Shown: positions 1 to 7,412 of the stretch, piece by piece
How positions within the stretch are numbered: position 1 is the stretch's first letter
How the letters are laid out: the number at the start of each line of letters is the position of its first letter
From: an uncultured Eubacteriales bacterium
GTDB lineage: Bacteria > Bacillota > Clostridia > Oscillospirales > CAG-272
DNA: 14,075 bases
Reading direction: 5' to 3'
Assembly: GCA_949286815.1 (NCBI GenBank)
Contig: CASEEB010000017.1
Span: 1 to 14,075 of the forward strand
The notes under the pieces: model-generated
What the model saw: the letters and a program-made list of their open reading frames with translations, nothing else
Databases searched by the model: none
What the model was told of the DNA's origin: nothing
Program-made: the position numbers and the translations under genes

Positions 1-30
1 TGGAACGGATATAAAACCGAGATTTGGTAA
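1..30 (+). CDS. 3' end of a BspA-like leucine-rich-repeat protein gene (partial)
   Basis: Only the last nine codons and the TAA stop are inside the window, encoding WNGYKTEIW. The next gene ends in WYGYKTEIW, and the two 30-base ends differ at only 2 positions. This is therefore almost certainly the tail of a paralogue of the leucine-rich-repeat lipoprotein that starts 33 bases downstream. The identification rests on that match, since no domain is visible here. The short gap without a terminator suggests the two copies are co-transcribed. Confidence 0.7.
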   Translation, partial: WNGYKTEIW

Positions 31-63
31 GTTAATTATTAGTAATGTAAAAAAGAGGATGTT

Positions 64-1011
64 ATGAAGAAAACAATAATCTATATTCTGTCTGTGATAA
101 TGATACTGACAACATTTAGTGGCTGTAATGGCACGTCGGAAGACCCGGATAAAGAGTCGGAGACCAAGGAAGAGGCGGCAACGGAAAAAGAAAATCCTAT
201 AACTGATTTTTTATACAGTACTCTTGACGACGGAACGCTTATTATATCTTATATAGGCAAAGACAGCAACGTCGTATTTCCCTCTGAAATAAATGGGGTA
301 AAAGTTACTTCGATAAGCGGAATCAGCGGAGAAGGAATATATACAGTTGAGTCGGTGACTATACCGGAAACCGTCACCACTATCGTGAGCGAGGCGTTTA
401 AAGACTGTACTTCTCTTTCGGAAGTCAATCTTCCGGATTCGCTTGTTAAAATTGATAGGGAAGCTTTTGCGGGCTGTACTAGCCTAAAGCATATATATTT
501 ACCTCCAAACTGTTTTAGTGACTATATAGATGGTACAGATTATAGTGGTTATAATATTTTTGGAAATTCGGGTTTAGAAACTGTTGAGTTGTCTGAAGGC
601 ATTGAAATACTTCCTGATAATATTTTCTATATGACTAATATAAAAGAAATCACAATGCCGAGTACACTCAAGACTATAGGATTTGGCGCTTTAATGTCAT
701 GTGAAAAATTAGAAAAAGTGACCTTAAATGAAGGACTAAAAACAATAGACAGTTGTGCGTTTGGAGGATGTCCAAAACTTACGGAAATTATTATTCCATC
801 TACAGTTGATAAATTATTGGAAGTAGCGTTCAGACGTAGTAGAAACTTGAAAATGGTTAAATTTGAAGGTAATGCTCCAACGGAATTTTATATCAAATCT
901 CTGCATGATGATTTCAAGGATGAATTACCACAATTTACTGTTTATTATCATGAGGGGGCGGAAGGCTTTACCTCTCCCGAATGGTATGGATATAAAACCG
1001 AGATTTGGTAA
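64..1011 (+). CDS. BspA-family leucine-rich-repeat (LRR_5) surface lipoprotein
   Basis: 315 residues. An N-terminal hydrophobic segment (about 4-18) ends in a lipobox-like FSGC with Cys21 as the probable lipidated residue. A short acidic, low-complexity linker (about 24-45) follows, then BspA/LRR_5-type repeats of about 23 residues from about 90 to 275. Recurring repeat pieces are IPETVTTIVSEAF, LPDSLVKIDREAF, MPSTLKTIGFGAL and IPSTVDKLLEVAF, each followed by a C/S-x-x-L step. Proteins of this family are displayed on the cell surface and are often linked to adhesion or protein binding; the ligand here is unknown. The ATG at 64 has an AGAGGA ribosome binding site just upstream. The gene is the second of a tandem pair with the partial gene at 1-30. 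Its 3' two thirds are clearly more AT-rich than its 5' third. Confidence 0.8.
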   Translation: MKKTIIYILSVIMILTTFSGCNGTSEDPDKESETKEEAATEKENPITDFLYSTLDDGTLIISYIGKDSNVVFPSEINGVKVTSISGISGEGIYTVESVTIPETVTTIVSEAFKDCTSLSEVNLPDSLVKIDREAFAGCTSLKHIYLPPNCFSDYIDGTDYSGYNIFGNSGLETVELSEGIEILPDNIFYMTNIKEITMPSTLKTIGFGALMSCEKLEKVTLNEGLKTIDSCAFGGCPKLTEIIIPSTVDKLLEVAFRRSRNLKMVKFEGNAPTEFYIKSLHDDFKDELPQFTVYYHEGAEGFTSPEWYGYKTEIW

Positions 1012-1062
1012 TCTATGTAAGAATATACGAATTTGTAGTTTTTAGATTACATATAATACAGT

Positions 1063-1115
1063 AAAAAGGCTGTATCAGATGCTTTAGCTTAAGCATTTGA
1101 CGCAGCCCTTTTTTT
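1063..1115. terminator. Bidirectional intrinsic terminator
   Basis: The left arm (GGCTG at 1068-1072, then 1075-1084) pairs with the right arm (1091-1100, then CAGCC at 1103-1107) around the loop TAGCTT. Seven T follow on the plus strand (1109-1115). On the minus strand the same stem is followed by five T (complement of 1063-1067). It lies between the convergent LRR gene (plus) and the BofC-like gene (minus), so it can serve both. Confidence 0.85.
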
Positions 1116-1545
1116 AGCTTAAATCCTCAATCAAACCGGCAAGTTCTTGATTTGATGTGGTTATAATACCTTGCGCAAGTTGCTCTCTGTCCTGAGCGGA
1201 CAGGGAAGAAATGGCGGTATTTATGGTCTTCATGAGATTGCCTCTTTCGTCAAAAACCCCGATTATACCGTTATATTCCTTTAAAATATAAACGGTTTTT
1301 TCGCCGGAAACCTGATTATCGCCACCGTTATCGATAGAATTTTCAAAGGAATCAATTGAATTATTAACTGAATCCAAGCTCGCGTTTATATCTGAAAAAC
1401 GATTATTCAGGTCATTGTACATGTTGTAAAGTCTGTCGTAGCTTTCATTGAAATGTGAAACCGCGAAAGCCAGGATGCCGATAAGAACAAGGGAAGTCAA
1501 AGAGATAATCAACAGCGAATAAAAAGCGCCTTTTGATATTTTCAT
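1114..1545 (-). CDS. Membrane-anchored protein with BofC C-terminal-like domain
   Basis: 143 residues. After a short basic start (MKISKG), residues about 8-30 form one hydrophobic membrane segment. Residues about 33-70 are polar and N/S/D-rich with heptad-like hydrophobic spacing, so probably a coiled coil or stalk. The C-terminal part (about 85-143) begins VYILKEYNGIIGVFDERGN and ends in LxxLxxxDREQLxxGIxxxSxxELxxLIEDL. This layout resembles the BofC C-terminal domain found in many Clostridia; BofC itself restrains SpoIVB in Bacillus sporulation. The domain call is from memory of the family and is moderate. The ATG at 1545 is chosen because it directly precedes the membrane segment and has GGAG five bases upstream; a longer in-frame start would add 65 unlikely residues. 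It is transcribed divergently from the penicillin-binding protein gene across 251 bases in which I see no strong sigma-A promoter. Confidence 0.6.
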   Translation of the reverse strand: MKISKGAFYSLLIISLTSLVLIGILAFAVSHFNESYDRLYNMYNDLNNRFSDINASLDSVNNSIDSFENSIDNGGDNQVSGEKTVYILKEYNGIIGVFDERGNLMKTINTAISSLSAQDREQLAQGIITTSNQELAGLIEDLS

Positions 1546-1796
1546 AATAACTCCGTTCCGCCATAAAAATGGCTTGTAAATATGTGTTTTGCTAAAATAA
1601 GCAAGTAAAACAGGATTACGCGAACAATTTATCCAATAAACATCATTAATAATAATTTTTACATTAATTATGATTGCCACATTTGTGTGATATATTCGCG
1701 TTTGCGGGAAAAAATAAAATTGAGAAATGTGACAGTTCAAGTTTAAAAACTTTTCAGATATTTACAACAAAATTTTGCGGCACAATCGGGGTTATC

Positions 1797-3851
1797 ATGA
1801 AAAAATTTATTAAATCAATCTCAATTATAATTACCGCTCTGATGGTTGTTATGACTGTAACGGCAAGCGGTGCATTCTATTATCTTTATAAATATTCAGA
1901 CAGTAAGGTTGATGAAATTCTGCTTGAACATAATAACAGCTCCGCGGGCACTCTTCTGTATTATTATGATTTTACAGACAGAAAAAACAGGATAGGAGAG
2001 GAAAAAATGCTGCCGGGAGAGCATTTCAATGGAAGCATCAGATATAAATATGCTTCGTATTCAGAGATGCCGGACAGCCTTATCAACGCATTCATTGCAG
2101 TGGAAGACAAAAATTTCTACAGACATGACGGCGTTGATTTCCTGAGAACATTAAAGGCAGGATTAAATTATATATTGAAGTTTTCCTCAAGTTTCGGCGC
2201 TTCGACCATTACACAGCAGCTGGTAAAAAACCTTACCGGAAATGACGAGATCACCGTTACAAGAAAAATTAAGGAAATGTTCTCGGCAATGGACCTCGAA
2301 AGACGCTGCGACAAAACAGAAATACTTGAAATGTATCTGAACATTATAAATCTTTCGGACGGCTGCAGAGGCGTGGGGGCGGCTGCCGAATATTATTTTT
2401 CGAAAAACCCGTCGCAGCTTACTTTGCAGGAGGCAGCGTGTATAGCCGCCATTACCAACAATCCCTCAAAATATAATCCTATTACACATCCCGAAAACAA
2501 TATATACAGGCGTAATCTGATTTTAAAGTGTATGCTGGAACAGGGATATATAACCGAGTCTGAATACGAGGAAGCCAAAAACAGCGACTTATCTCTGAAT
2601 ACGGCAAAAGATAAGGAAAGCAATGTAAATTCATGGTATGTCGATATGGTTGCCGAGGATGTAATACGCGACCTTTGCCGGAAATACAATATGAATAAAG
2701 ACGCCGCGTCAATTATGCTGTATACGGGCGGATTAAAAATATATACCGCCATAGACCCTGAAATACAAAAAATTCTTGACGATTATTATTCGGATACCTC
2801 TAACTTTCCTATTGAACCAAATAAAAGCATTTCGCCTCAATCGTCTATGATAGTAATAGACCCTTATACCGGAGACATTCTGGGTGTCGCGGGCGCCATA
2901 GGAAAAAAACAGGCAAACAGAATACAGAATTATGCTACGGATACGCGCAGACCGCCGGGGTCCGCGATAAAACCGTTGTCTGTTTACGCTCCCGCGTTTG
3001 AGAGAAAGCTTATAAAGTGGTCGTCCATAATAGAGGATTCTCCGGTAACCGACGCGAAGTCAAGCAGACCTTGGCCGGCAAATTCAAACAAAACTTATGT
3101 GGGAGATGTCGATATCCAATATGCTGTCAGCAATTCTTTGAATACCGTAGCGGTTAAAGTCCTGCATATGGTCGGAGATAAAAACTCATTTGACTTTTTG
3201 AAAAACACGCTCGGAATGACAAGTCTGATATCGCCCGGAAAAAACAGCGCGGGGGACTGCGGAGACGCCGCTCTCGCGTTGGGACAGCCAAACTATGGTG
3301 TTACTCTCAGAGAACTTGTGGGAGCTTACAGTATATTTGAGGACGGGGTATACAGTTCTACACGTTCTTATTATAAAGTTACGGACAGTGAAGGGAATAT
3401 TTTACTTCAGAATGAGCCGGTGCAGAATGTCGTTCTTTCGCGTGAAAACGCCGCGATAATGACCAAGCTTCTCGAATCGGTTGTCGATTCGGGTACGGCA
3501 AGAGGGCAGATATCCCTTGATTCGGTAACGGACGTAGCCGGAAAGACGGGCACGACGCAGGATAATTGTGACAGACTGTTTGTAGGATATACTCCCGAGC
3601 TTTTGTCCGGAGTGTGGTTTGGCTATGATTATCCGGAGCCTCTTAACTCCTTTGGAAAAAATCAGGCGGTACGTATATGGGACGATGTCATGAATAAGAT
3701 CTTTGAATCGGGTTGTTACGGTACTTCAGTTAAACACTTTTCAACACCTGACAGCATTTATAAACTGACATATAACCGAAAAACCGGAGAATATCCTGGT
3801 ACTGATGACGATAAAAGACAAATAACCGATGGTTGGTTTTGCGACGATTGA
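1797..3851 (+). CDS. Class A penicillin-binding protein (PBP1A-like; transglycosylase plus transpeptidase)
   Basis: 684 residues; polymerises glycan strands and cross-links peptidoglycan at the outer face of the membrane. One N-terminal membrane anchor lies at about 5-30. The GT51 transglycosylase domain shows EDKNFYRHDG (catalytic Glu at about 103), GASTITQQLVKN (134-145), the RKIKE box, KTEILEMYLN and RGVGAAAEYYF. The transpeptidase domain has all three active-site motifs: SAIK with nucleophile Ser389, SLN at 447-449, and KTGTT starting at 583. The protein stops soon after the transpeptidase fold, without the long disordered or fibronectin-like tail of many PBP1A proteins, so it is a compact form. 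ATG 1797 is preferred over an upstream in-frame TTG (1674) because the signal anchor follows it directly; its ribosome binding site (GGGG, 5 bases upstream) is weak. The divergent BofC-like neighbour hints at, but does not prove, a sporulation role. Confidence 0.95.
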   Translation: MKKFIKSISIIITALMVVMTVTASGAFYYLYKYSDSKVDEILLEHNNSSAGTLLYYYDFTDRKNRIGEEKMLPGEHFNGSIRYKYASYSEMPDSLINAFIAVEDKNFYRHDGVDFLRTLKAGLNYILKFSSSFGASTITQQLVKNLTGNDEITVTRKIKEMFSAMDLERRCDKTEILEMYLNIINLSDGCRGVGAAAEYYFSKNPSQLTLQEAACIAAITNNPSKYNPITHPENNIYRRNLILKCMLEQGYITESEYEEAKNSDLSLNTAKDKESNVNSWYVDMVAEDVIRDLCRKYNMNKDAASIMLYTGGLKIYTAIDPEIQKILDDYYSDTSNFPIEPNKSISPQSSMIVIDPYTGDILGVAGAIGKKQANRIQNYATDTRRPPGSAIKPLSVYAPAFERKLIKWSSIIEDSPVTDAKSSRPWPANSNKTYVGDVDIQYAVSNSLNTVAVKVLHMVGDKNSFDFLKNTLGMTSLISPGKNSAGDCGDAALALGQPNYGVTLRELVGAYSIFEDGVYSSTRSYYKVTDSEGNILLQNEPVQNVVLSRENAAIMTKLLESVVDSGTARGQISLDSVTDVAGKTGTTQDNCDRLFVGYTPELLSGVWFGYDYPEPLNSFGKNQAVRIWDDVMNKIFESGCYGTSVKHFSTPDSIYKLTYNRKTGEYPGTDDDKRQITDGWFCDD

Positions 3852-3900
3852 TCGGCATTAATCATAAAAACCCCGATGTCATCATATATTAAAGTGTAAA

Positions 3901-3943
3901 TTATTGCGTGAAAACAAAGAAGTTTACTTTTTTCACGCAATAA
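3901..3943. repeat. Perfect 14-bp inverted repeat upstream of the tspO-like gene (candidate operator)
   Basis: TTATTGCGTGAAAA (3901-3914) and TTTTCACGCAATAA (3930-3943) are exact reverse complements separated by 15 bases. No T-tract follows on either strand, so it is not a typical intrinsic terminator for the penicillin-binding protein gene. The right arm falls inside the spacer of a possible promoter at 3923-3951. A DNA-binding site or an RNA hairpin are both possible. Confidence 0.6.
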
Positions 3944-3951
3944 CTTATACC
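3923..3951 (+). promoter_or_regulatory. Possible sigma-A promoter for the tspO-like gene
   Basis: TTTACT (3923-3928) and TATACC (3946-3951) are separated by 17 bases; each hexamer matches the consensus at 4 of 6 positions. It would give a short leader of about 45 bases before the ATG at 4001. An overlapping alternative is TTCACG with TAAATA at 3954. Confidence 0.4.
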
Positions 3952-4000
3952 TGTAAATATACTGGTTTTTTACGGAATTTTTTAATGGGGGAATATACAT

Positions 4001-4519
4001 ATGAAGAAAAAGGTTTCTGCCGCAACCGGAAAAAATAATAACACAATATCTTTAATCTGCGGAATATTGTACACTGTCCTCGCGGTTATTATAAGGTTGT
4101 TCAATAAAAATCCATATGAGGTCCTGCATCGGATTGATACCGGAAATATTATGCTGCCTTTATGGATTTTCAATATTTTTTCATTTGCAATGTGCTTTAT
4201 TTCCGGCTTTGCCGCGGGAATTATCATACATGATATATTGAGCGGAAAATCAGGCGGAAGAATAGAAATCAAAGCGTATCAGGGAGGCTTGCTGTTTCTT
4301 ACCGTGATTTTTTTGTCGCTTGTATGGTATTCGGTATTTTTCGGCAGCGAAGCTTTATTTATATCTTTTTTAATTTCATTATTATCACTGTGTTTGTCCG
4401 TAGCGGTTACATATCTTTGGTCTTATACAAATCTGAAATCCACTTTAATGATGGTGGTTTATTCTGTCTGGATGTTTTATATTTTTCTGCTGAATTTGTT
4501 CATTATATTCAACAATTAA
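4001..4519 (+). CDS. TspO/MBR-like five-helix integral membrane protein (divergent)
   Basis: 172 residues with five predicted membrane helices at about 15-34, 53-80, 94-114, 117-139 and 147-170. This is the size and topology of the TspO/peripheral benzodiazepine receptor family, which binds porphyrins and other hydrophobic ligands. Matching family features are: LPLWIFNIFSFAMCFISG in helix 2 (compare the family's PxWxFxxxW...G); WYSVFF at 109-114 (compare NxxWxxxFF); LW at 139-140 ahead of the short loop; and helix 5 VVYSVWMFYIFLLNLFIIFNN-like, with Tyr154, Trp157 and Leu-Asn at 164-165 (compare PYxxWxxFAxxLN). Several family Trp and Pro residues are missing, so it is a divergent member whose ligand cannot be predicted. 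A GGGGGA ribosome binding site lies about 9 bases before the ATG. The neighbouring trp operon does not imply a link to tryptophan. Confidence 0.6.
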   Translation: MKKKVSAATGKNNNTISLICGILYTVLAVIIRLFNKNPYEVLHRIDTGNIMLPLWIFNIFSFAMCFISGFAAGIIIHDILSGKSGGRIEIKAYQGGLLFLTVIFLSLVWYSVFFGSEALFISFLISLLSLCLSVAVTYLWSYTNLKSTLMMVVYSVWMFYIFLLNLFIIFNN

Positions 4520-4581
4520 TAATGCTTAACCTGCATTTTATAAATATTTAAAATTTTAAAATCAAAATATACAAATAAGTA

Positions 4582-4610
4582 TTGACAAATAAGTAATGAT
4601 GTAGTATAAT
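4582..4610 (+). promoter_or_regulatory. Consensus sigma-A promoter for the DUF4430 lipoprotein gene
   Basis: TTGACA (4582-4587) and TATAAT (4605-4610) are both perfect, with a 17-base spacer. Transcription would start near 4617, giving a 30-base leader with a GGAGG ribosome binding site before ATG 4647. High basal expression is expected; no operator is evident. Confidence 0.9.
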
Positions 4611-4646
4611 TTATACACACAAAAATTTTTGGAGGAATTTTAAACC

Positions 4647-5090
4647 ATGAAAATTTTGAAAGTTATATCTTCTGTGTTGGTTGCGGTAATGCTCGCATGT
4701 ACTTTCATTTCCTGTAACAGTACAGGCAATGAGGAGGGAACCTCGGGTGAGAGCGTATCCAATGTTTCGGTCACGGTATCCTTAAAGATAAAGGATCAGG
4801 ACGGGAAAATAATAGAAGAAGCTGTGGATTATGTGTATACGGGTCCTAAAGCTACCGTCTTTAACATCCTTGAAGATTACTGCACTATCGAAAAAGGTAT
4901 TGAGTTTGTTGCGGAAAACGGCACAGTGAAGACTATAGGTGAATACAGCGCTGACAGTGAATATTACTGGGCTTTCTGGAAAGGAACCGCGAATGACGGC
5001 TCTGTAGTTGATAATCAGACAATGAGCGAGTTTGAAATTGCCGACGGAGAGGGATTCACAGTATTCCTCAGACCGCTTGCGGGTGACTGA
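4647..5090 (+). CDS. DUF4430 (transcobalamin-like domain) lipoprotein
   Basis: 147 residues. A signal peptide (about 1-22) ends in FISC with Cys23 as the probable lipidated residue; Cys18 is a less likely alternative. A short polar N/G/S/E-rich linker (about 24-38) follows. From about 41 to 145 is a small beta-rich domain: SVTVSLKIKDQDGKII, then ATVFNILEDYC, then YWAFWKGTANDGSVVDNQ, and a final EIADGEGFTVFLRP strand. This pattern fits DUF4430, a ubiquitin-like fold related to the C-terminal domain of transcobalamin and intrinsic factor, common in cell-surface proteins of Clostridia. Ligand binding at the cell surface is an inference; cobalamin as ligand is not shown. The gene is monocistronic, with its own promoter and terminator. 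Confidence 0.75.
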   Translation: MKILKVISSVLVAVMLACTFISCNSTGNEEGTSGESVSNVSVTVSLKIKDQDGKIIEEAVDYVYTGPKATVFNILEDYCTIEKGIEFVAENGTVKTIGEYSADSEYYWAFWKGTANDGSVVDNQTMSEFEIADGEGFTVFLRPLAGD

Positions 5091-5102
5091 TATTTATAAA
5101 TT

Positions 5103-5173
5103 AAAAACCACTTGCTGCCGTTTTGCACAGTCCGTTTTTACGGATGAGTGCAGGCTGAGGCAAGTGGTTTTTT
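5103..5173 (+). terminator. Long multi-stem intrinsic terminator after the DUF4430 gene
   Basis: Outer stem AAAACCACTTGC (5104-5115) pairs perfectly with GCAAGTGGTTTT (5160-5171), ending in a T6 run. Inside it TGCAC (5124-5128) pairs with GTGCA (5148-5152), and TCCGT (5131-5135) pairs with ACGGA (5140-5144). The whole is a stacked hairpin of about 68 bases, longer than a usual terminator. It starts 13 bases after the stop codon. Confidence 0.85.
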
Positions 5174-5270
5174 GCTTGTTTCTACTAAAATTAAATATTT
5201 GTTTTATTGATTGCAATATGAGATTATTTGTAAGATTATTTAAAAAAATAAAGAAAAAAGTCGAAATTGC

Positions 5271-5299
5271 TTGACAAATTATGATTTTTGAGTTATGAT
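5271..5299 (+). promoter_or_regulatory. Sigma-A promoter for the ABC exporter gene
   Basis: TTGACA (5271-5276) and TATGAT (5294-5299, one mismatch to consensus) are separated by 17 bases. The start of transcription would be near 5306, about 186 bases before the exporter ATG. Confidence 0.8.
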
Positions 5300-5305
5300 T
5301 ATATA

Positions 5306-5491
5306 AAGGTTAAAGATGATAAATTCTTGAAAATAACAAAACAAAAATTATATTTTATTAGAGTACGACATCGTTGATTTTCTAATTGATGCAGTCAGTA
5401 ATTAATTCGATTTATTTGATAATATGCCAATGATTTGTATAACAGCTATGAGGATTTACTTGTATATCTTAATAATTAAGGAACAAATCAC
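5306..5491 (+). other. AT-rich 5' leader of the exporter gene, no gene recognised
   Basis: This is the stretch between the inferred transcription start and ATG 5492. I see no strong hairpin, no known riboswitch motif and no open reading frame with a ribosome binding site. A 24-codon frame (5424-5498, starting MPMICITAM) overlaps the exporter start but lacks a ribosome binding site. The rest of the 5091-5491 gap holds the DUF4430 terminator and the exporter promoter. Confidence 0.4.
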
Positions 5492-7327
5492 ATGTTAAAA
5501 AATTATAAACACATCATAAAGAATAATTTTTTTATATTAGGTTATCTTTGGCGGTCACGTAAGAGCTATATTTTTATCAATGTCGGTATGTCGGCTATAA
5601 ACAGTATCATGAATTTGGGTGAAATATGGCTGCTTAAGTTATTTATTGATTCATTGACATCGGGTGAAAAATTGTGGACCATAATAATTATTATAGTGCT
5701 TTACGCTTTGGCTGTTAAACTCCATGAATTATTATACAACTATGTTTATCAATTTGAATTTCCGAAAGCTTCATACGCGATAAACCGGGCGCTGACCGAA
5801 GATATAATGAAGAAATCGGTTTCCATTGATATGTATTGTTTCGATAATACGGAATTTTACGACAAATATACAGAGGCTTTGGCGGAAACATCTCAAAGGA
5901 CGTTTGATGTTTTAAATACCATGAGTTCATTTGTATATTCTGTAATATCAATTATAGGTTTATTGTCAATGATTATTGCATGGGAACCGATTGTTTTCGG
6001 TTTAGCAATACTCTTAATGATTTCAAACTTGATTTTTATCAACAGAAGCAATAAAGTTATTTATGACCGGGATATGGAACTGACGCCGTATAACCGTTAT
6101 ATGAACTATTGCAAAGGTACTTTCTTTTCGCGTGCGGTTGCGAAAGATTTACGCTTATATCCTAATATATCGGAGTATTTAAAAGCAAATTTTTCAAAAT
6201 ATATGAGCATGGCTCAGGACATATTCACTTCAAAAACCAAAAAGCTTTATTTTTATTCCGCGACCAAAATGATAATAACCTGTATTACAGAGATAATCCT
6301 ACCGCTGACCTATTTGGCCGTAAGATGTTTAGCGGGCGCGATTACAATCGGAAGTGTAACGGCGCTTTGGGAGTCGATGAAAGGGGTCGCCAATACTCTG
6401 AGCGGATTTTCTTACAATTACTCACAGATGAAAAAATCAAGCTTGTATATTGACAATCTGAGATTTATATTGAACTATGAGCCGAAGATTAAAACCCCTG
6501 AACATTATCAGCAGATTCCTTCTGAAATAGACAGTATACAATTTCACAATGTATATTTTCGATATAATGAAGAGGGTGAATATGTACTGCAAGATATCAA
6601 TATCACGATTAATTCAAATGAAAAAGTGGCTTTTGTAGGTCATAACGGAGCCGGAAAATCCACATTGATAAAATTGGTGCTGAGGTTGTATGATCCTACC
6701 TCGGGCTGTATAACTCTTAACGGAACAGATATAAAAAACTTTAATCTGAATGAATACAGGAGTCTGTTCGTCACATTGTTCCAGGATTTTTCTTTGTTTG
6801 CCGTTCCGGTTTGCGTCAATGTGTTAGGCAGACCGATTGAAAATATTGAGGATGAAAAGCTTGTGATTGAGGCAATGAAAGAGGCGGGAATATATGATAG
6901 GATTATATCTGAGGAAAAAGGCATAAACAGCGAATATACAAGGGAATTTGATGAAAACGGTGTTTTGTTATCCGGGGGTGAGGCGCAAAAGCTTGCGCTG
7001 TCAAGAATATTTGCGGACAAGAACTCGAAAATTGTGATACTCGATGAACCGTCCTCAGCGCTCGACGTTGAATCCGAACATCATTTATATGAAAATCTGA
7101 TCAAAAATACCGAAGGGAAAATTTCTTTGATGATTTCGCACAGACTGTCTGCCACAATCAATTCGGATAAAATATTTTTCATGGAAAACGGAAGAGTAAA
7201 AGAACAGGGAACACATGAAGAACTAATGCAATACGATGGAAAATATAAATACGTGTTCAATCTTCAGGCGCAAAAATACAGAGGGGAGAATGCGCAACTG
7301 AAAATGAAGGAGCTGAATTATGAATGA
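5492..7327 (+). CDS. ABC exporter, fused permease and ATPase
   Basis: 611 residues in the half-transporter layout, expected to work as a homodimer in the membrane. The N-terminal permease (about 20-320) has hydrophobic segments near 26-50, 62-84, 145-163, 166-184, 258-279 and a weak one near 285-305. The ATPase domain (about 347-595) has Walker A GHNGAGKST (383-391), Q-loop Gln431 in FQDFSLFA, signature LSGGE (493-497), Walker B IVILDEP (514-520) and switch His550 in ISHRLS. No C39 peptidase domain is present at the N-terminus, so it does not cleave a leader itself. It resembles MsbA/LmrA-type and peptide-cluster exporters; the substrate cannot be read from the sequence. An AAGGA ribosome binding site lies 9 bases before the ATG. 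A signal-peptidase-like gene follows after 85 bases, suggesting peptide export. Base composition is lower in GC than in the trp operon. Confidence 0.9.
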   Translation: MLKNYKHIIKNNFFILGYLWRSRKSYIFINVGMSAINSIMNLGEIWLLKLFIDSLTSGEKLWTIIIIIVLYALAVKLHELLYNYVYQFEFPKASYAINRALTEDIMKKSVSIDMYCFDNTEFYDKYTEALAETSQRTFDVLNTMSSFVYSVISIIGLLSMIIAWEPIVFGLAILLMISNLIFINRSNKVIYDRDMELTPYNRYMNYCKGTFFSRAVAKDLRLYPNISEYLKANFSKYMSMAQDIFTSKTKKLYFYSATKMIITCITEIILPLTYLAVRCLAGAITIGSVTALWESMKGVANTLSGFSYNYSQMKKSSLYIDNLRFILNYEPKIKTPEHYQQIPSEIDSIQFHNVYFRYNEEGEYVLQDINITINSNEKVAFVGHNGAGKSTLIKLVLRLYDPTSGCITLNGTDIKNFNLNEYRSLFVTLFQDFSLFAVPVCVNVLGRPIENIEDEKLVIEAMKEAGIYDRIISEEKGINSEYTREFDENGVLLSGGEAQKLALSRIFADKNSKIVILDEPSSALDVESEHHLYENLIKNTEGKISLMISHRLSATINSDKIFFMENGRVKEQGTHEELMQYDGKYKYVFNLQAQKYRGENAQLKMKELNYE

Positions 7328-7339
7328 ATTCATTTTCAG
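7298..7339. repeat. 11-bp inverted repeat across the end of the exporter gene
   Basis: CTGAAAATGAA (7298-7308) and TTCATTTTCAG (7329-7339) are exact reverse complements separated by 20 bases, spanning the exporter stop codon. No T-tract follows, so a terminator is unlikely. A shorter overlapping palindrome, AATGAATTCATT (7323-7334), competes with it. Confidence 0.4.
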
Positions 7340-7412
7340 TGTACATTTCTTAATGTAAAATAATTTTGTGGTCTTTATTTGATTTTAATCGGGGAGGCAA
7401 AGCCAGGCTGCA

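Noticed and set aside
1546..1740. N-terminal extension of the BofC-like protein on the minus strand
   Set aside because: The added 65 residues have no domain character, and the ATG at 1545 has a good ribosome binding site and the membrane segment right after it.
1674..1796. Upstream in-frame extension of the penicillin-binding protein from a TTG
   Set aside because: The extra 41 residues look non-coding and would place the signal anchor internally; ATG 1797 directly precedes the hydrophobic anchor.
2393..2752. Minus-strand frames of 119 and 76 codons inside the penicillin-binding protein gene
   Set aside because: They are antisense to a fully conserved coding region, have no recognisable domain, and no ribosome binding site was evident.
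5032..5274. 80-codon plus-strand frame after the DUF4430 gene
   Set aside because: It overlaps the DUF4430 gene end and runs through the terminator stem; its composition is non-coding.
5424..5498. 24-codon frame overlapping the exporter start (possible peptide precursor)
   Set aside because: No ribosome binding site and no leader-type cleavage motif; too weak to call although its position is suggestive.
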